Under the pieces are notes generated by a model. The model was not told where the DNA came from. It worked only from the letters and a program-made list of their open reading frames with translations, and ran no database searches. The position numbers and the translations under genes were made by a program. From Oscillospiraceae bacterium (GTDB taxonomy: Bacteria > Bacillota > Clostridia > Oscillospirales > JAAYXM01): a DNA stretch of 64,000 bases. Location of the stretch: the NCBI GenBank assembly GCA_017421025.1, contig JAFQME010000020.1:1-64000 (forward strand), in the 5' to 3' direction. Positions 42,433 to 50,945 of the stretch are shown here, piece by piece (within the stretch, counting starts at the first letter, position 1; every line of letters starts with the position of its first letter).

Positions 42433-43860
42433 TTATCCTTTGAGTTTTTCTTCCAAGAGTGCACGGATGACAGCAGGGTCACCGTTGCCACGGAGTTCAC
42501 GCATGCATGCCCCGAAGATGGACATGAATGCTTTTTCCTTACCGCTCTTGTAGTCTGCAACCGCTTTTGCATTTTCAGCGATCGCTTTGTCGACCACCGA
42601 TGCGATGAGGTTGGTATCGGTCTGTGCATCCATCCCGTTTTCCTTGCAGTAGGCTTCCGGGTCCACATCGTTTTCGATGACAGCGATGAGGATCTTTTTA
42701 CCGGCGCCACGGGTGATCTTTCCGCTGCCAACCATTTTGATGATGGAAGCGAGTTTTTCCGGAGTGATGTTGAGGTCCGAGAGAAGCTGACCGTTTTTAC
42801 GCAGAATGCCTGCACAGTCGGTGATAATCCAAGCGACAACATCGGTTGCCGAGCAACCAAGCGCAACCACAGCTTCCAACAGGTCGCACAGTTTACGCTC
42901 GCCGGTGATGGTTTCGATGTCTTTCTCCGAAATCCCGAGTGCACGGTATTCTTCCGCCTTGACCTCGGCACTGACCGGCATTTTGCTCTTGATTTCATCC
43001 AGCCATTCATCATCCACCACAATCGGCATCAGGTTCGGATCCGGGAAATAGCGGTAATCCGCTTCGGTTTCCTTGTTACGCATCGGGAAGGTTCTCCCCT
43101 TGACATCGTCCCAACGACGAGTCTCCTGCACCAAAACCTCGGTCTGACGCTCGAGCGCATCGATATGGCGTGCGGTTTCAAACTTGATGGCACGCTCAAT
43201 GGAAGTGAGCGAACTCATATTCTTAATCTCAGCACGGACGCCAAGTTCGGTTGCGCCCTCGGGGCGAACCGAGATGTTGACGTCACAACGCATTGCACCT
43301 TCTTCACACTCGGAGATATTTCCGAAGCGGAACATGGCCTTGATTTTTTCCAGATATGCGACCACTTCTTCCGCACTGTGGAAATCCGGCTGGGTAACGA
43401 TTTCGATGAGCGGAACACTGGTACGGTTGAAGTCTACCAGGGTGGTATCTGCCCATTCGTCATGAACGAGTTTCCCTGCATCCTCTTCCATATGGATCTG
43501 CTTGATGCGGATTTTGGAAGTACCGGATGAGGTTTCCACATCCACCAAACCGTTTGTGCAAATGGGGTGGAACAACTGGGTAATCTGGTATGCACAGGGC
43601 AGGTCGGGATAATAATAGTTTTTCTTATCAAAGGTGGAATAGCGGTTGATTTCACAATTCAGCATGAGCCCTGCTGTGACCGCAAGCTCGACCACGCCTT
43701 TGTTCATAACCGGGAGCATACCCGGCATACCCGAACAAGCCGGACAGACACAGTCATTTGGCTCTTTCGGACTGGAGTGACCGCCACAGGAGCAGAAGAT
43801 TTTGGATTCGGTTTGGAGTTCAACATGGGTTTCCAAGCCGATGGTTACTTCATATTTCAT
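42433..43860 (-). CDS. gatB: Aspartyl/glutamyl-tRNA amidotransferase subunit B
   Basis: This 475-residue GatB is full length: cradle domain YEVTIGLETHVELQTESKIFC with a zinc site (CVCPACSGMPGMLP), HMEEDAGKLVH, DFNRTSVPLIEIVTQPD and the C-terminal helical and YqeY-like domains. It activates Glu-tRNA(Gln) or Asp-tRNA(Asn) with ATP and hands the intermediate to ammonia. It is the last gene of aspS-gatC-gatA-gatB, starting 6 bp after gatA. Confidence 0.97.
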   Translation of the reverse strand: MKYEVTIGLETHVELQTESKIFCSCGGHSSPKEPNDCVCPACSGMPGMLPVMNKGVVELAVTAGLMLNCEINRYSTFDKKNYYYPDLPCAYQITQLFHPICTNGLVDVETSSGTSKIRIKQIHMEEDAGKLVHDEWADTTLVDFNRTSVPLIEIVTQPDFHSAEEVVAYLEKIKAMFRFGNISECEEGAMRCDVNISVRPEGATELGVRAEIKNMSSLTSIERAIKFETARHIDALERQTEVLVQETRRWDDVKGRTFPMRNKETEADYRYFPDPNLMPIVVDDEWLDEIKSKMPVSAEVKAEEYRALGISEKDIETITGERKLCDLLEAVVALGCSATDVVAWIITDCAGILRKNGQLLSDLNITPEKLASIIKMVGSGKITRGAGKKILIAVIENDVDPEAYCKENGMDAQTDTNLIASVVDKAIAENAKAVADYKSGKEKAFMSIFGACMRELRGNGDPAVIRALLEEKLKG

Positions 43861-43866
43861 TTGCGT

Positions 43867-45003
43867 TTACACTCCTTCCGTCACTTTTGCAAGGCTGAGC
43901 AACATACTCTCGTCGAAGTAATTGCCCATGAGCTGAACACCGCCGGAGACCACCGCCGGCATACCGGTGATGGAAGCAGGTGCGGTGAAAACGCTTTCGG
44001 CAAATACTTTCATGAATGCTTCTTTGCAGTCATACGCCTGATACGAAGTGCTTTTGCAAGCAGGTGCGAGAATCGCATCATAGGATGCAAAAATTGCTTT
44101 CATTCGCTCCACAATGACACGACGAATCCGAAGGGATTTGTCGTAACACTCGGTGTATCTCCCCTTGGAGAGCGCTTCACTGCCGTAGATAATGACCGAT
44201 TTGGTCAGGAAGTTGAAGGCCTCGGTACGGGTATTGACATAAAGTTCGTCAATATTGGAGTAATTCGGGGTACGGTAGCCAAACTTGACCCCGTCATAGC
44301 GGGACAGATTGTTGCAAGTTTCCGCACACATGAGGATTTGCCATGCGGTGTTTGCAATGTCTGCAAAATCAAATGCTACTTCTTCCACAGTAACGCCTTT
44401 TGCACGAAGTGCTTCGGCAAATTTGTCGATCTTTGCTTTTGTTTCCGCATCTGCACGGTCATACAAGTCCTTTGCGATGGCGACTTTTGTACCCTGAACG
44501 TCGAGTGCGGTGTCGTAGTCATAACTATCGTTTCTCAGGCTGGTGCCGTCTTTTGCATCATGCCCTGCAATCTTTGCGAGGACTTCTGCGCAGGAATCCG
44601 CAGTTTTTGCATACACACCGATTTGCTCACCCGATGCTGCACAGGAGATCACGCCATAGCGAGAAACGGTGCCGTAGGTGGGTTTTACAAAGGTGACATC
44701 GGAGAGTGCTGCCGCACGGCGGGGGCTACCGTTTAAGTCCACTGCAAGTGCAGCGTCCACTGTGCCGGCTGCGACTTTTTCCGCCGCATCACCAAGGAGT
44801 TTCCCGGTGGTGGATTCCCCGACCAGGTCCAACCCAAACTCGCCCACTGCGGTTTTTTCTGCCACGGCATAGCCGTTTGCAGTCAAACGCTCCACCGCCT
44901 CAGCGGTGAAAAGCGGGGTGAAGTTTTCAAGCATTTTGGAGCCTGCGGTTGCAGGCATCCCTGCTACCAAAATGGTATCATCAATTGCAATTCTTTTACT
45001 CAT
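43867..45003 (-). CDS. gatA: Short, degenerate GatA-like amidotransferase subunit A
   Basis: This 378-residue protein is clearly GatA in its second half (FVKPTYGTVSRYGVISCAASGEQIG, AETCNNLSRYDGVKFGYR). It lacks about the first 65 residues of the usual 485. The catalytic Lys motif IAIKDN reads IAIDDT (residues 5-10), so Lys is Asp. The GGSSGGSA loop with the cis-serine is absent (LLGDAAEKVAA stands there). Only the nucleophile-like Ser of NGSPRR remains. The amidase triad is therefore broken and glutamine hydrolysis unlikely; the complex may use free ammonia, or another gatA may exist. Start at ATG 45003 after GAGGTG; extending upstream would run into gatC. Gene order and coupling with gatC and gatB show it is part of the same operon. 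Confidence 0.85.
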   Translation of the reverse strand: MSKRIAIDDTILVAGMPATAGSKMLENFTPLFTAEAVERLTANGYAVAEKTAVGEFGLDLVGESTTGKLLGDAAEKVAAGTVDAALAVDLNGSPRRAAALSDVTFVKPTYGTVSRYGVISCAASGEQIGVYAKTADSCAEVLAKIAGHDAKDGTSLRNDSYDYDTALDVQGTKVAIAKDLYDRADAETKAKIDKFAEALRAKGVTVEEVAFDFADIANTAWQILMCAETCNNLSRYDGVKFGYRTPNYSNIDELYVNTRTEAFNFLTKSVIIYGSEALSKGRYTECYDKSLRIRRVIVERMKAIFASYDAILAPACKSTSYQAYDCKEAFMKVFAESVFTAPASITGMPAVVSGGVQLMGNYFDESMLLSLAKVTEGV

Positions 45004-45011
45004 GCCGCACC

Positions 45012-45293
45012 TCACTTTACCAGTCTCGGAACGATCCAGCTGTCTTCTGAGCGCTCTGCGCCGCAGTTGAGCAGATCCTCACGGGCGAAGTTCTGCACAC
45101 GTTTGTCCTCACGCAGAACATTGGTCATCGGCATGACATGGACCATGATCTCGGTCGCTTCGGTATCGACCGATGCGAGGATGGATTCACGGTCTGCCAT
45201 CTCCTCGAACACGCTGAGCATCACAGATGCTTCTTCTTCGGTGAAAGCGAGTTCGTTGAGCGATTCCAAGCCTTGAAGCTTTTCTCTTGTCAT
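45012..45293 (-). CDS. gatC: Aspartyl/glutamyl-tRNA amidotransferase subunit C
   Basis: This GatC has 93 residues from ATG 45293 (AAGG eight bases upstream; ATG 45299 is also possible). LAFTEEEASVMLSVFEEMADRESILASVD and the C-terminal LREDKRVQNFAREDLLNCGAERSEDSWIVPRLV follow the family pattern of a small clamp around GatA and GatB. It lies 10 bp after aspS. Confidence 0.9.
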   Translation of the reverse strand: MTREKLQGLESLNELAFTEEEASVMLSVFEEMADRESILASVDTEATEIMVHVMPMTNVLREDKRVQNFAREDLLNCGAERSEDSWIVPRLVK

Positions 45294-45303
45294 ATTCATC
45301 ACC

Positions 45304-47034
45304 TTATTCTCTGATGGAAATGTTTGCTTCGAGCAACTGTTGCTCGGTAACTTCGCTCGGTGCACCGAGCAGGAGGTCCTGTGCATTACCGTTTAACGGG
45401 AATGCGATGACATCACGGATGGTGTCTTCGTCTGCGAGGAGCATAATCATACGGTCAATGCCCGGTGCCATGCCTGCGTGAGGCGGTGCACCGTACTGGA
45501 ATGCGGTATAGAGAGCAGAGAATCTCTTTTCGAGTTCTTCCTCGGTGTAGCCCGCAATGGAGAATGCTTTCTTCATGACCTCGTTGGAGTGGTTACGCAC
45601 TGCACCGGATGCAAGCTCGATGCCGTTGCAGACCAGGTCGTACTGATATGCCAAAACCTCGGTGGGTTCTTTTTCCAGGAGTGCCTGCATCCCGCCCTGC
45701 GGCATGGAGAACGGGTTGTGGGTGAAGATGGTTTTACCGGTAGATTCGTCGATTTCGTACATCGGGAAATCCACAACGAAGCAGAATTCGAAGCTGTCCT
45801 GATCGATGATGCCGAGGTTTTCACCAAGCCAGGTGCGGATCTGACCTGCATAGCGGTCAACCACATTCTTGCCGTCACAAATGAAGAACAGGGTCTCCCC
45901 TTCCTTGACGCCGGAAAGCTCGATGATTTCCTTCTTCTGGTCGTCGGAGAGGAACTTTTCAATCGGGCCTTTGAATACACCGTCATTGAGAGTAATATAT
46001 CCCAAACCCTTCATGCCGATACTCTGAGCGAACTTGAGGGAGTCCTCAAAGAACTTTCTGGACTGACCCTGGCAGGGTGCGACGATGCCGCGAACGGGTT
46101 TTCTCTTAAAGAGCGGGAAATCAACATGGCTAAAGAATTCGGTCAGGTCGCAGATGACCAGCGGGTTGCGCAGGTCCGGCTTATCCGAGCCGTATTTCAT
46201 CATGGCGTCTGCATAAGTGATGCGTGCAAACGGTGCTTCGGTGATCTTCTTGGAAGAGAAGGTCTTGAAGGTATCATAAATGACTTCTTCACAAACGTTT
46301 AAGACATCTTCCTGGGTTGCAAATGCCATTTCAAAATCAAGCTGATAGAATTCGCCCGGAGAACGGTCCTGACGTGCGTCTTCGTCACGGAAGCACGGTG
46401 CGATCTGATAGTACTTATCAAAGCCCGAGACCATGAGCAGCTGCTTGAACTGCTGCGGTGCCTGCGGAAGCGCATAGAATTTGCCTTTGTGCTTTCTTGA
46501 AGGAACGAGGAAGTCACGAGCGCCTTCCGGAGAAGATGCGGTGAGGATCGGGGTCTGGACATCGAGGAATCCTCTTGCGTCCATGAGTTTTCTCATATGG
46601 CTGATGACCTTGGAGCGCAGAACGATATTGTTATGGATCGCAGGATTGCGCAGGTCGAGATAACGGTATTTGAGGCGGACTTCTTCACGGGTGCCTTTGG
46701 ACTCATTGACATCGAACGGGAGCATATTGTGGCACGGGCCGAGGACTTCAAGAGTCTCTGCAATCAACTCCACCTTACCGGTTGCAATTTTGTTGTTGAC
46801 GGTTTCCGCATCACGGAGAGAGACCTTCCCCTCAACCGAGATAACGGTTTCACGGTTGACGTTTGCGAGAAGTGCGTCGTTGTGCACAACCACCTGGGTG
46901 ATACCGGTGCTGTCGCGCAAGTCGATAAAAATAACGCCGCCATGGTCACGGATCTTATCGACCCAGCCTGCAAGCTGCACGGTGGTGCCGATATGGTCTT
47001 CTCTGATGTCGTTGCAATACAATGTGCGATACAT
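45304..47034 (-). CDS. aspS: Aspartyl-tRNA synthetase
   Basis: This 576-residue class II synthetase is of bacterial type: OB-fold anticodon domain (residues 1-110, VQLAGWVDKIRDHGGVIFIDLRD), motif 2 CFRDEDARQDRSPGEFYQLDFEM, a GAD insertion and motif 3 GAPPHAGMAPGIDRMIML. Being co-transcribed with gatCAB, it is likely non-discriminating and charges tRNA(Asn) too. Expression is controlled by the T-box leader just upstream. AGGAGG lies in the leader at 47040-47046. Confidence 0.96.
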   Translation of the reverse strand: MYRTLYCNDIREDHIGTTVQLAGWVDKIRDHGGVIFIDLRDSTGITQVVVHNDALLANVNRETVISVEGKVSLRDAETVNNKIATGKVELIAETLEVLGPCHNMLPFDVNESKGTREEVRLKYRYLDLRNPAIHNNIVLRSKVISHMRKLMDARGFLDVQTPILTASSPEGARDFLVPSRKHKGKFYALPQAPQQFKQLLMVSGFDKYYQIAPCFRDEDARQDRSPGEFYQLDFEMAFATQEDVLNVCEEVIYDTFKTFSSKKITEAPFARITYADAMMKYGSDKPDLRNPLVICDLTEFFSHVDFPLFKRKPVRGIVAPCQGQSRKFFEDSLKFAQSIGMKGLGYITLNDGVFKGPIEKFLSDDQKKEIIELSGVKEGETLFFICDGKNVVDRYAGQIRTWLGENLGIIDQDSFEFCFVVDFPMYEIDESTGKTIFTHNPFSMPQGGMQALLEKEPTEVLAYQYDLVCNGIELASGAVRNHSNEVMKKAFSIAGYTEEELEKRFSALYTAFQYGAPPHAGMAPGIDRMIMLLADEDTIRDVIAFPLNGNAQDLLLGAPSEVTEQQLLEANISIRE

Positions 47035-47057
47035 CTAAAGTTCCTCCTAAAGTAAAA

Positions 47058-47275
47058 AATAAGCCCCGGGAATATCGAAATATTCCCGGGACGAGCAAAC
47101 AAATCATTTTGTTTCCCGCGGTGCCACCCGCATTGATGCGAAAACCGCATCCACTTTTGCATTTAGTTGTGGGGTTACGCAGCAGAGTGTTCCCATACTT
47201 ACTACTCATCTGAAATGCGCTTGCAGTCGGTGGCGCATTCTCCCTGACAGACTTTCCATGAAAGCAGAGTCTCTA
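47058..47275 (-). promoter_or_regulatory. T-box leader of the aspS-gatCAB operon
   Basis: The minus strand carries the canonical T-box GGGTGGCACCGCGGG (plus-strand 47115-47129). It is followed by a terminator whose stem GCCCCGGGAATAT pairs across 47063-47090 and ends in a T-run, about 30 bases before aspS. Uncharged tRNA pairing would favour the antiterminator. In the stem I region I see GGGAACACTC, whose AAC could be an Asn specifier, but the specifier loop is not resolved. The rest of 47276-47362 contains only the promoter. Confidence 0.92.
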
Positions 47276-47281
47276 CCTAAT

Positions 47282-47309
47282 ATTTTACCGCAAATTTTCG
47301 GTTTGTCAA
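47282..47309 (-). promoter_or_regulatory. Promoter of the T-box/aspS operon
   Basis: On the minus strand, TTGACA (47304-47309), 16-bp spacer, TAAAAT (47282-47287). Confidence 0.7.
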
Positions 47310-47362
47310 CAGAAAAATCCTGGCTTCCCCACCAGTTTATGCAAATTTGTGCATTTTTGCCA

Positions 47363-47890
47363 CTAATCGTTTTCAATCAGACCGTAGCCACCGTCTTTTC
47401 TGCGGTAAACCACCGAGAAGGTGCCTGCTTCATCCAAACTCTTAAAGACAAAGAATTCATGCCCCAAGAGATTCATTTGGAGAATTGCTTCTTCCGGAGT
47501 CATGGGCTTGATGGAGAAGTGCTTGGTGCGGACGATATCAAACTCACGTTCTTCCTCCACCGGCTCATAGACCGCTTCTTCTGCTTGGAATGCACCGGAA
47601 CGCAAGCGTTTTTCCAAACGGGTTTTGTTCTTGCGAATCTGACGCTCAATGACAGAGACTGCGGTATCCACTGCAACATAGAGGTCCTGCATTTTTTCCG
47701 ACGCACGGAAATACATGTTGTCATGTTTGACAGTTACCTCGACCCATGTCTGCCCACGCTCGCTGCCTGCGGTGACATACGCAACCGCATCGCTCTTGAA
47801 ATACTTATCCAATTTGGATAACTTTTTCTCTGCATAAGCACGGAAATCATCTGAAAGATTCACCTTTCGCTCGGTAAACGTAAACTGCAT
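47363..47890 (-). CDS. hpf: Ribosome hibernation promoting factor, long form
   Basis: This 175-residue protein has an N-terminal S30AE domain (FTERKVNLSDDFRAYAEKKLSKLDKYF), a linker and the C-terminal dimerisation domain (IVRTKHFSIKPMTPEEAILQMNLLGHEFFVF) of the long HPF that forms 100S ribosomes in stationary phase. ATG 47890 has GAAAGGGG upstream; a longer frame lacks a site. It is transcribed alone. Confidence 0.95.
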   Translation of the reverse strand: MQFTFTERKVNLSDDFRAYAEKKLSKLDKYFKSDAVAYVTAGSERGQTWVEVTVKHDNMYFRASEKMQDLYVAVDTAVSVIERQIRKNKTRLEKRLRSGAFQAEEAVYEPVEEEREFDIVRTKHFSIKPMTPEEAILQMNLLGHEFFVFKSLDEAGTFSVVYRRKDGGYGLIEND

Positions 47891-47942
47891 ACTGACAACC
47901 CCTTTCGGTCTTATAATCCGAACAGTTTCCTGTTCTGTTTTC

Positions 47943-47971
47943 AGTATACCACAGTCATCCCTGTTTTTCAA
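47943..47971 (-). promoter_or_regulatory. hpf promoter
   Basis: On the minus strand, TTGAAA (47966-47971), 17-bp spacer, TATACT (47943-47948). The leader contains the small hairpin GAACAG-GAAA-CTGTTC. Confidence 0.7.
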
Positions 47972-48013
47972 TCAGAATTTTAGAAAAAACGTCAATTATT
48001 TTGCAGGATTTGT

Positions 48014-49888
48014 TTATTCGGTCAACAAATCTTGAAGCGCATCGGAAAACTCGGTCATATTGTCGGGAAGCAGGCCTTCCATCATAAGTGCCTGTGCGTG
48101 CAACAGTGCGGTGACGCTTTTGAGTTTCTCGTCACCGGCGGCGTGGAGATGGACGAGTTTTGCAAAGACCGGATGGGAGGGATTGAGTTCCAGGACACGC
48201 TCAGCGTGTACCCCTTCCCCGCCGGGCATTGCGCTGAGCACACGCTCCATTTCGAGCGAGATTCCACCTTGTGTGGAAAGGCAAACCGGATGGCTCTTAA
48301 GACGTGCGGAAATGCCGACACGTGCCACACGGTCCCCCAGCACTTCTTTCATGGCATCCAGAAGTTCCTGATGCTCACGGGTGGCCTCTTCGGTGTCACC
48401 TTTCTTCTCATCGGGAAGTTCCAAATCCTCTTCGGAAACCGAGCGGAACTCATGGTTGTCATAGCTCATGAGCACTTTGAGAGCAAATTCGTCGATGTCC
48501 TCGGTGCAGTAGAGCACTTCCATCCCCGCATCCAAGACACGCTCCGCTTGCGGGAGGCGAGCGAGTTTTTCCGCACTCTGACCGCTTGCAAAGTAAATGT
48601 ATTTTTGGCTTTCACGCATCCGTGCAACATACTCAGAGAGGGTGGTATACCCGTCACCCGACGAGGAGCGGAATAAAATGAGGTCCTTGAGTTTGTCTTT
48701 GTTTGCGCCGAATTCCATATAAATGCCGTATTTGAGTTGGAGCCCGAACTGAGCAAAGAATTCCTCATAGCCTGCACGGTCGTTTTTAAGGAAGTCCTCC
48801 AAATCGGTTCGAATCTTCTTTTCGATTCCGGAGGCGATCATCTTCAGGCGGCGATCCTGCTGCAGGGTCTCACGGGAAATATTGAGCGAAAGGTCCTGAG
48901 AATCCACAATTCCACGAACAAAGCTGAAATAATCCGGCAGAAGCTCCTGGCATTTCTCCATGATGAGCACACCGTTGGTATACAGTGCAAGACCCTTTTC
49001 AAAGTCTTTGGTGTAATAGTTCATTGGTGCGGCAGATGGCAGGAACATGAGTGCACTGTAACTGACCATTCCCTCCGCATCGGTACGGATGATGCGTTTG
49101 GGCGGAGTATAGTCCATAAACCGTTCCTGATAATAGGCATGGAAGGCGGCATCGTCCGCCTCGCCTTTTGCACGTTTCCAGATCGGGACCATGCTGTTTA
49201 AGGTCTCGGTTTCGTAATAGGTTTCATATTCGTCACTATCTTCTTTTTTGCGGCGTTTTTCCAAATCCATACGGATGGGATAACGGATGTAATCCGAGTA
49301 TTTCTTCACCAAACCCGAAATGCGGTAGGAATCCAAGAATTCACTGTAATTTTCCTCTTCGGTGTCCTCTTTGAGCACCAACACCACGTCGGTTCCCACC
49401 TCGGTTTTTTCGCACGGGGTAACCGTATAACCATCTGCCCCACTGCTTTCCCAGCAAAATGCAGTATCGCTCGTCATGGAACGGGTGATGACACGTACAG
49501 TGGAACTGACCATGAATGCCGCATAAAACCCTACGCCAAACTGTCCGATGATGCTCATATCCTCATCTGCGTGCTCGGTTTTATACTGAAGAGAGCCGCT
49601 CTTTGCAATCACACCGAGGTTTTCGGTGAGTTCTTCCTCGGTCATGCCGCAACCCGAATCCGAGATGGTGAGAATACGGTTTTCACGATCGATTTTGATT
49701 TCGATGGCAAGTGCTTCACGGTCGACTCCGCTCTGCCCTGCCGAGAGTGCGTTATAATAGCGTTTATCGGTTGCGTCGGACGCATTGGAAATGAGTTCAC
49801 GCAAGAAAATCTCACGGTTGGTATAGATTGAATTGATCATCAAATCCAAGACACGTTTGGATTCGGTTTGAAATTGTTTCTTTTCCAT
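48014..49888 (-). CDS. htpG: Chaperone HtpG (Hsp90)
   Basis: This 624-residue Hsp90 has a GHKL ATPase domain with ELISNASDATDKRYY, LTISDSGCGMTEEEL and GQFGVGFYAAFMV. The middle domain has IVDSQDLSLNISRETLQQDRRLK and a C-terminal dimerisation domain follows. ATG 49888 follows AAGGAG. It lies 11 bp after the fumarase alpha gene, so the two may be co-transcribed. Confidence 0.96.
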   Translation of the reverse strand: MEKKQFQTESKRVLDLMINSIYTNREIFLRELISNASDATDKRYYNALSAGQSGVDREALAIEIKIDRENRILTISDSGCGMTEEELTENLGVIAKSGSLQYKTEHADEDMSIIGQFGVGFYAAFMVSSTVRVITRSMTSDTAFCWESSGADGYTVTPCEKTEVGTDVVLVLKEDTEEENYSEFLDSYRISGLVKKYSDYIRYPIRMDLEKRRKKEDSDEYETYYETETLNSMVPIWKRAKGEADDAAFHAYYQERFMDYTPPKRIIRTDAEGMVSYSALMFLPSAAPMNYYTKDFEKGLALYTNGVLIMEKCQELLPDYFSFVRGIVDSQDLSLNISRETLQQDRRLKMIASGIEKKIRTDLEDFLKNDRAGYEEFFAQFGLQLKYGIYMEFGANKDKLKDLILFRSSSGDGYTTLSEYVARMRESQKYIYFASGQSAEKLARLPQAERVLDAGMEVLYCTEDIDEFALKVLMSYDNHEFRSVSEEDLELPDEKKGDTEEATREHQELLDAMKEVLGDRVARVGISARLKSHPVCLSTQGGISLEMERVLSAMPGGEGVHAERVLELNPSHPVFAKLVHLHAAGDEKLKSVTALLHAQALMMEGLLPDNMTEFSDALQDLLTE

Positions 49889-49899
49889 GGTAATTCTCC

Positions 49900-50739
49900 T
49901 TACAATACAGCAGATGCATGACGGGTGATATGGCAACCCATGTTAACCACGCACGGAAGCCCTGCGATATGGGTTGCAAACGGCTCAAAATGCACCGCAA
50001 GTGCAGTGACGGTGCCGCCAAGGCCTTGCGGACCGATCCCGAGTGCATTGATTTTTTCCAACGTCTTACGCTCGAGTTCCGCATACAGCGGATCCGGGTT
50101 CACACTTCCGATGTCACGGGTGAGCGCATGCTTTGCACACAGCGCAGCACGCTCGATGGTGCCACCAAGACCTACCCCGACCACAACGGGTGGGCAGGGA
50201 TTGGAGCCCGCTTTGGAAACACATTCCACCACAAAGTCGCATACGTCATCTGCGGTGTTTGCAGGCTTGAACATCCGCATTGCGCTCATGTTCTCGCTGC
50301 CAAAGCCTTTGGGGGCAACCGTGATGGTGAGCCGGTCACCGGGGACAACACGGGTATGGATAATGGCAGGGGTGTTGTCGTTGGTATTCACACGGCGCAA
50401 GGGGTCTCCCACTACCGACAGACGCAGGCAGCCTTCTACATAGCCACGGCGCACGCCCTCATGGATGGCATCCTCAAAATTTCCGACCACGTGAATGTCC
50501 TGACCAAGTTCCACGAACACAACCGCCATGCCGGTATCCTGGCATGCCGGGATGGTTGCGGTTTTTGCATACTCAGCATTTTCGATCATAACGTCGAAGA
50601 TGCTTTTGCCGATTTCGGACTCCTCCTGCGCCTTGCCGGCACAGAACGAATCGCACAAATCATTTGGCAACACACAGCAAGCTTCGATGCAAAGATCACG
50701 CACAGTACTGACGATGGTTTCTGCTTTGATTTCTCTCAT
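49900..50739 (-). CDS. Fumarate hydratase class I, alpha subunit
   Basis: This 279-residue protein is the iron-sulfur alpha subunit of the two-subunit class I fumarase/tartrate dehydratase. Cluster cysteines lie in IPACQDTGMAVVFVELGQ, KAGSNPCPPVVVGVGLGG and VVNMGCHITRHA. The beta subunit normally follows, but the next gene is htpG, so beta must be elsewhere or absent. AAAAGGTG precedes ATG 50739. Confidence 0.92.
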   Translation of the reverse strand: MREIKAETIVSTVRDLCIEACCVLPNDLCDSFCAGKAQEESEIGKSIFDVMIENAEYAKTATIPACQDTGMAVVFVELGQDIHVVGNFEDAIHEGVRRGYVEGCLRLSVVGDPLRRVNTNDNTPAIIHTRVVPGDRLTITVAPKGFGSENMSAMRMFKPANTADDVCDFVVECVSKAGSNPCPPVVVGVGLGGTIERAALCAKHALTRDIGSVNPDPLYAELERKTLEKINALGIGPQGLGGTVTALAVHFEPFATHIAGLPCVVNMGCHITRHASAVL

Positions 50740-50775
50740 GTCGTTCACCTTTTCCAAATATTTCCAAATTTATGC

Positions 50776-50804
50776 TTGACTTTATTTCCAGTTTATGGTA
50801 ATAT
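50776..50804 (+). promoter_or_regulatory. Promoter of a candidate small RNA
   Basis: TTGACT (50776-50781), 17-bp spacer, TAATAT (50799-50804), overlapped by a further TATAAT. No open frame follows on this strand. Confidence 0.55.
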
Positions 50805-50810
50805 AATATC

Positions 50811-50898
50811 AGTCACTCAAACGAGTGGCACCATTCATATCTTTATCCCCACAACCCACTTAACTTGGCGCCCGGAATTTCCGGGCGTCCTTTTTTTG
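50811..50898 (+). ncRNA. Candidate small RNA of about 88 nt
   Basis: Downstream of a plus-strand promoter, an untranslatable segment begins with the hairpin CACTC-AAAC-GAGTG (50814-50827). About 40 unpaired bases rich in C and A follow, then a GC-rich terminator hairpin CGCCCGGAA/TTCCGGGCG (50869-50887) followed by T7. There is no gene on the plus strand for this terminator to serve, and both flanking genes read away on the minus strand. I could not match it to a known RNA family. Confidence 0.5.
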
Positions 50899-50901
50899 CA
50901 G

Positions 50902-50942
50902 AAAAGAAAACCGCATCGAAACCATGGTTCCGACGCGGTAAA
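50902..50942 (-). terminator. Terminator of the yabR-end operon
   Basis: On the minus strand, ACCGCGTCGGAACC and its near-complement form a stem followed by TTTTCTTTTC, just after the S1-domain gene. Confidence 0.8.
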
Positions 50943-50945
50943 ATC

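Noticed and set aside
43567-44736. A 389-codon plus-strand frame across gatA and gatB
   Set aside because: It is a shadow of two recognisable genes, with no domain of its own.
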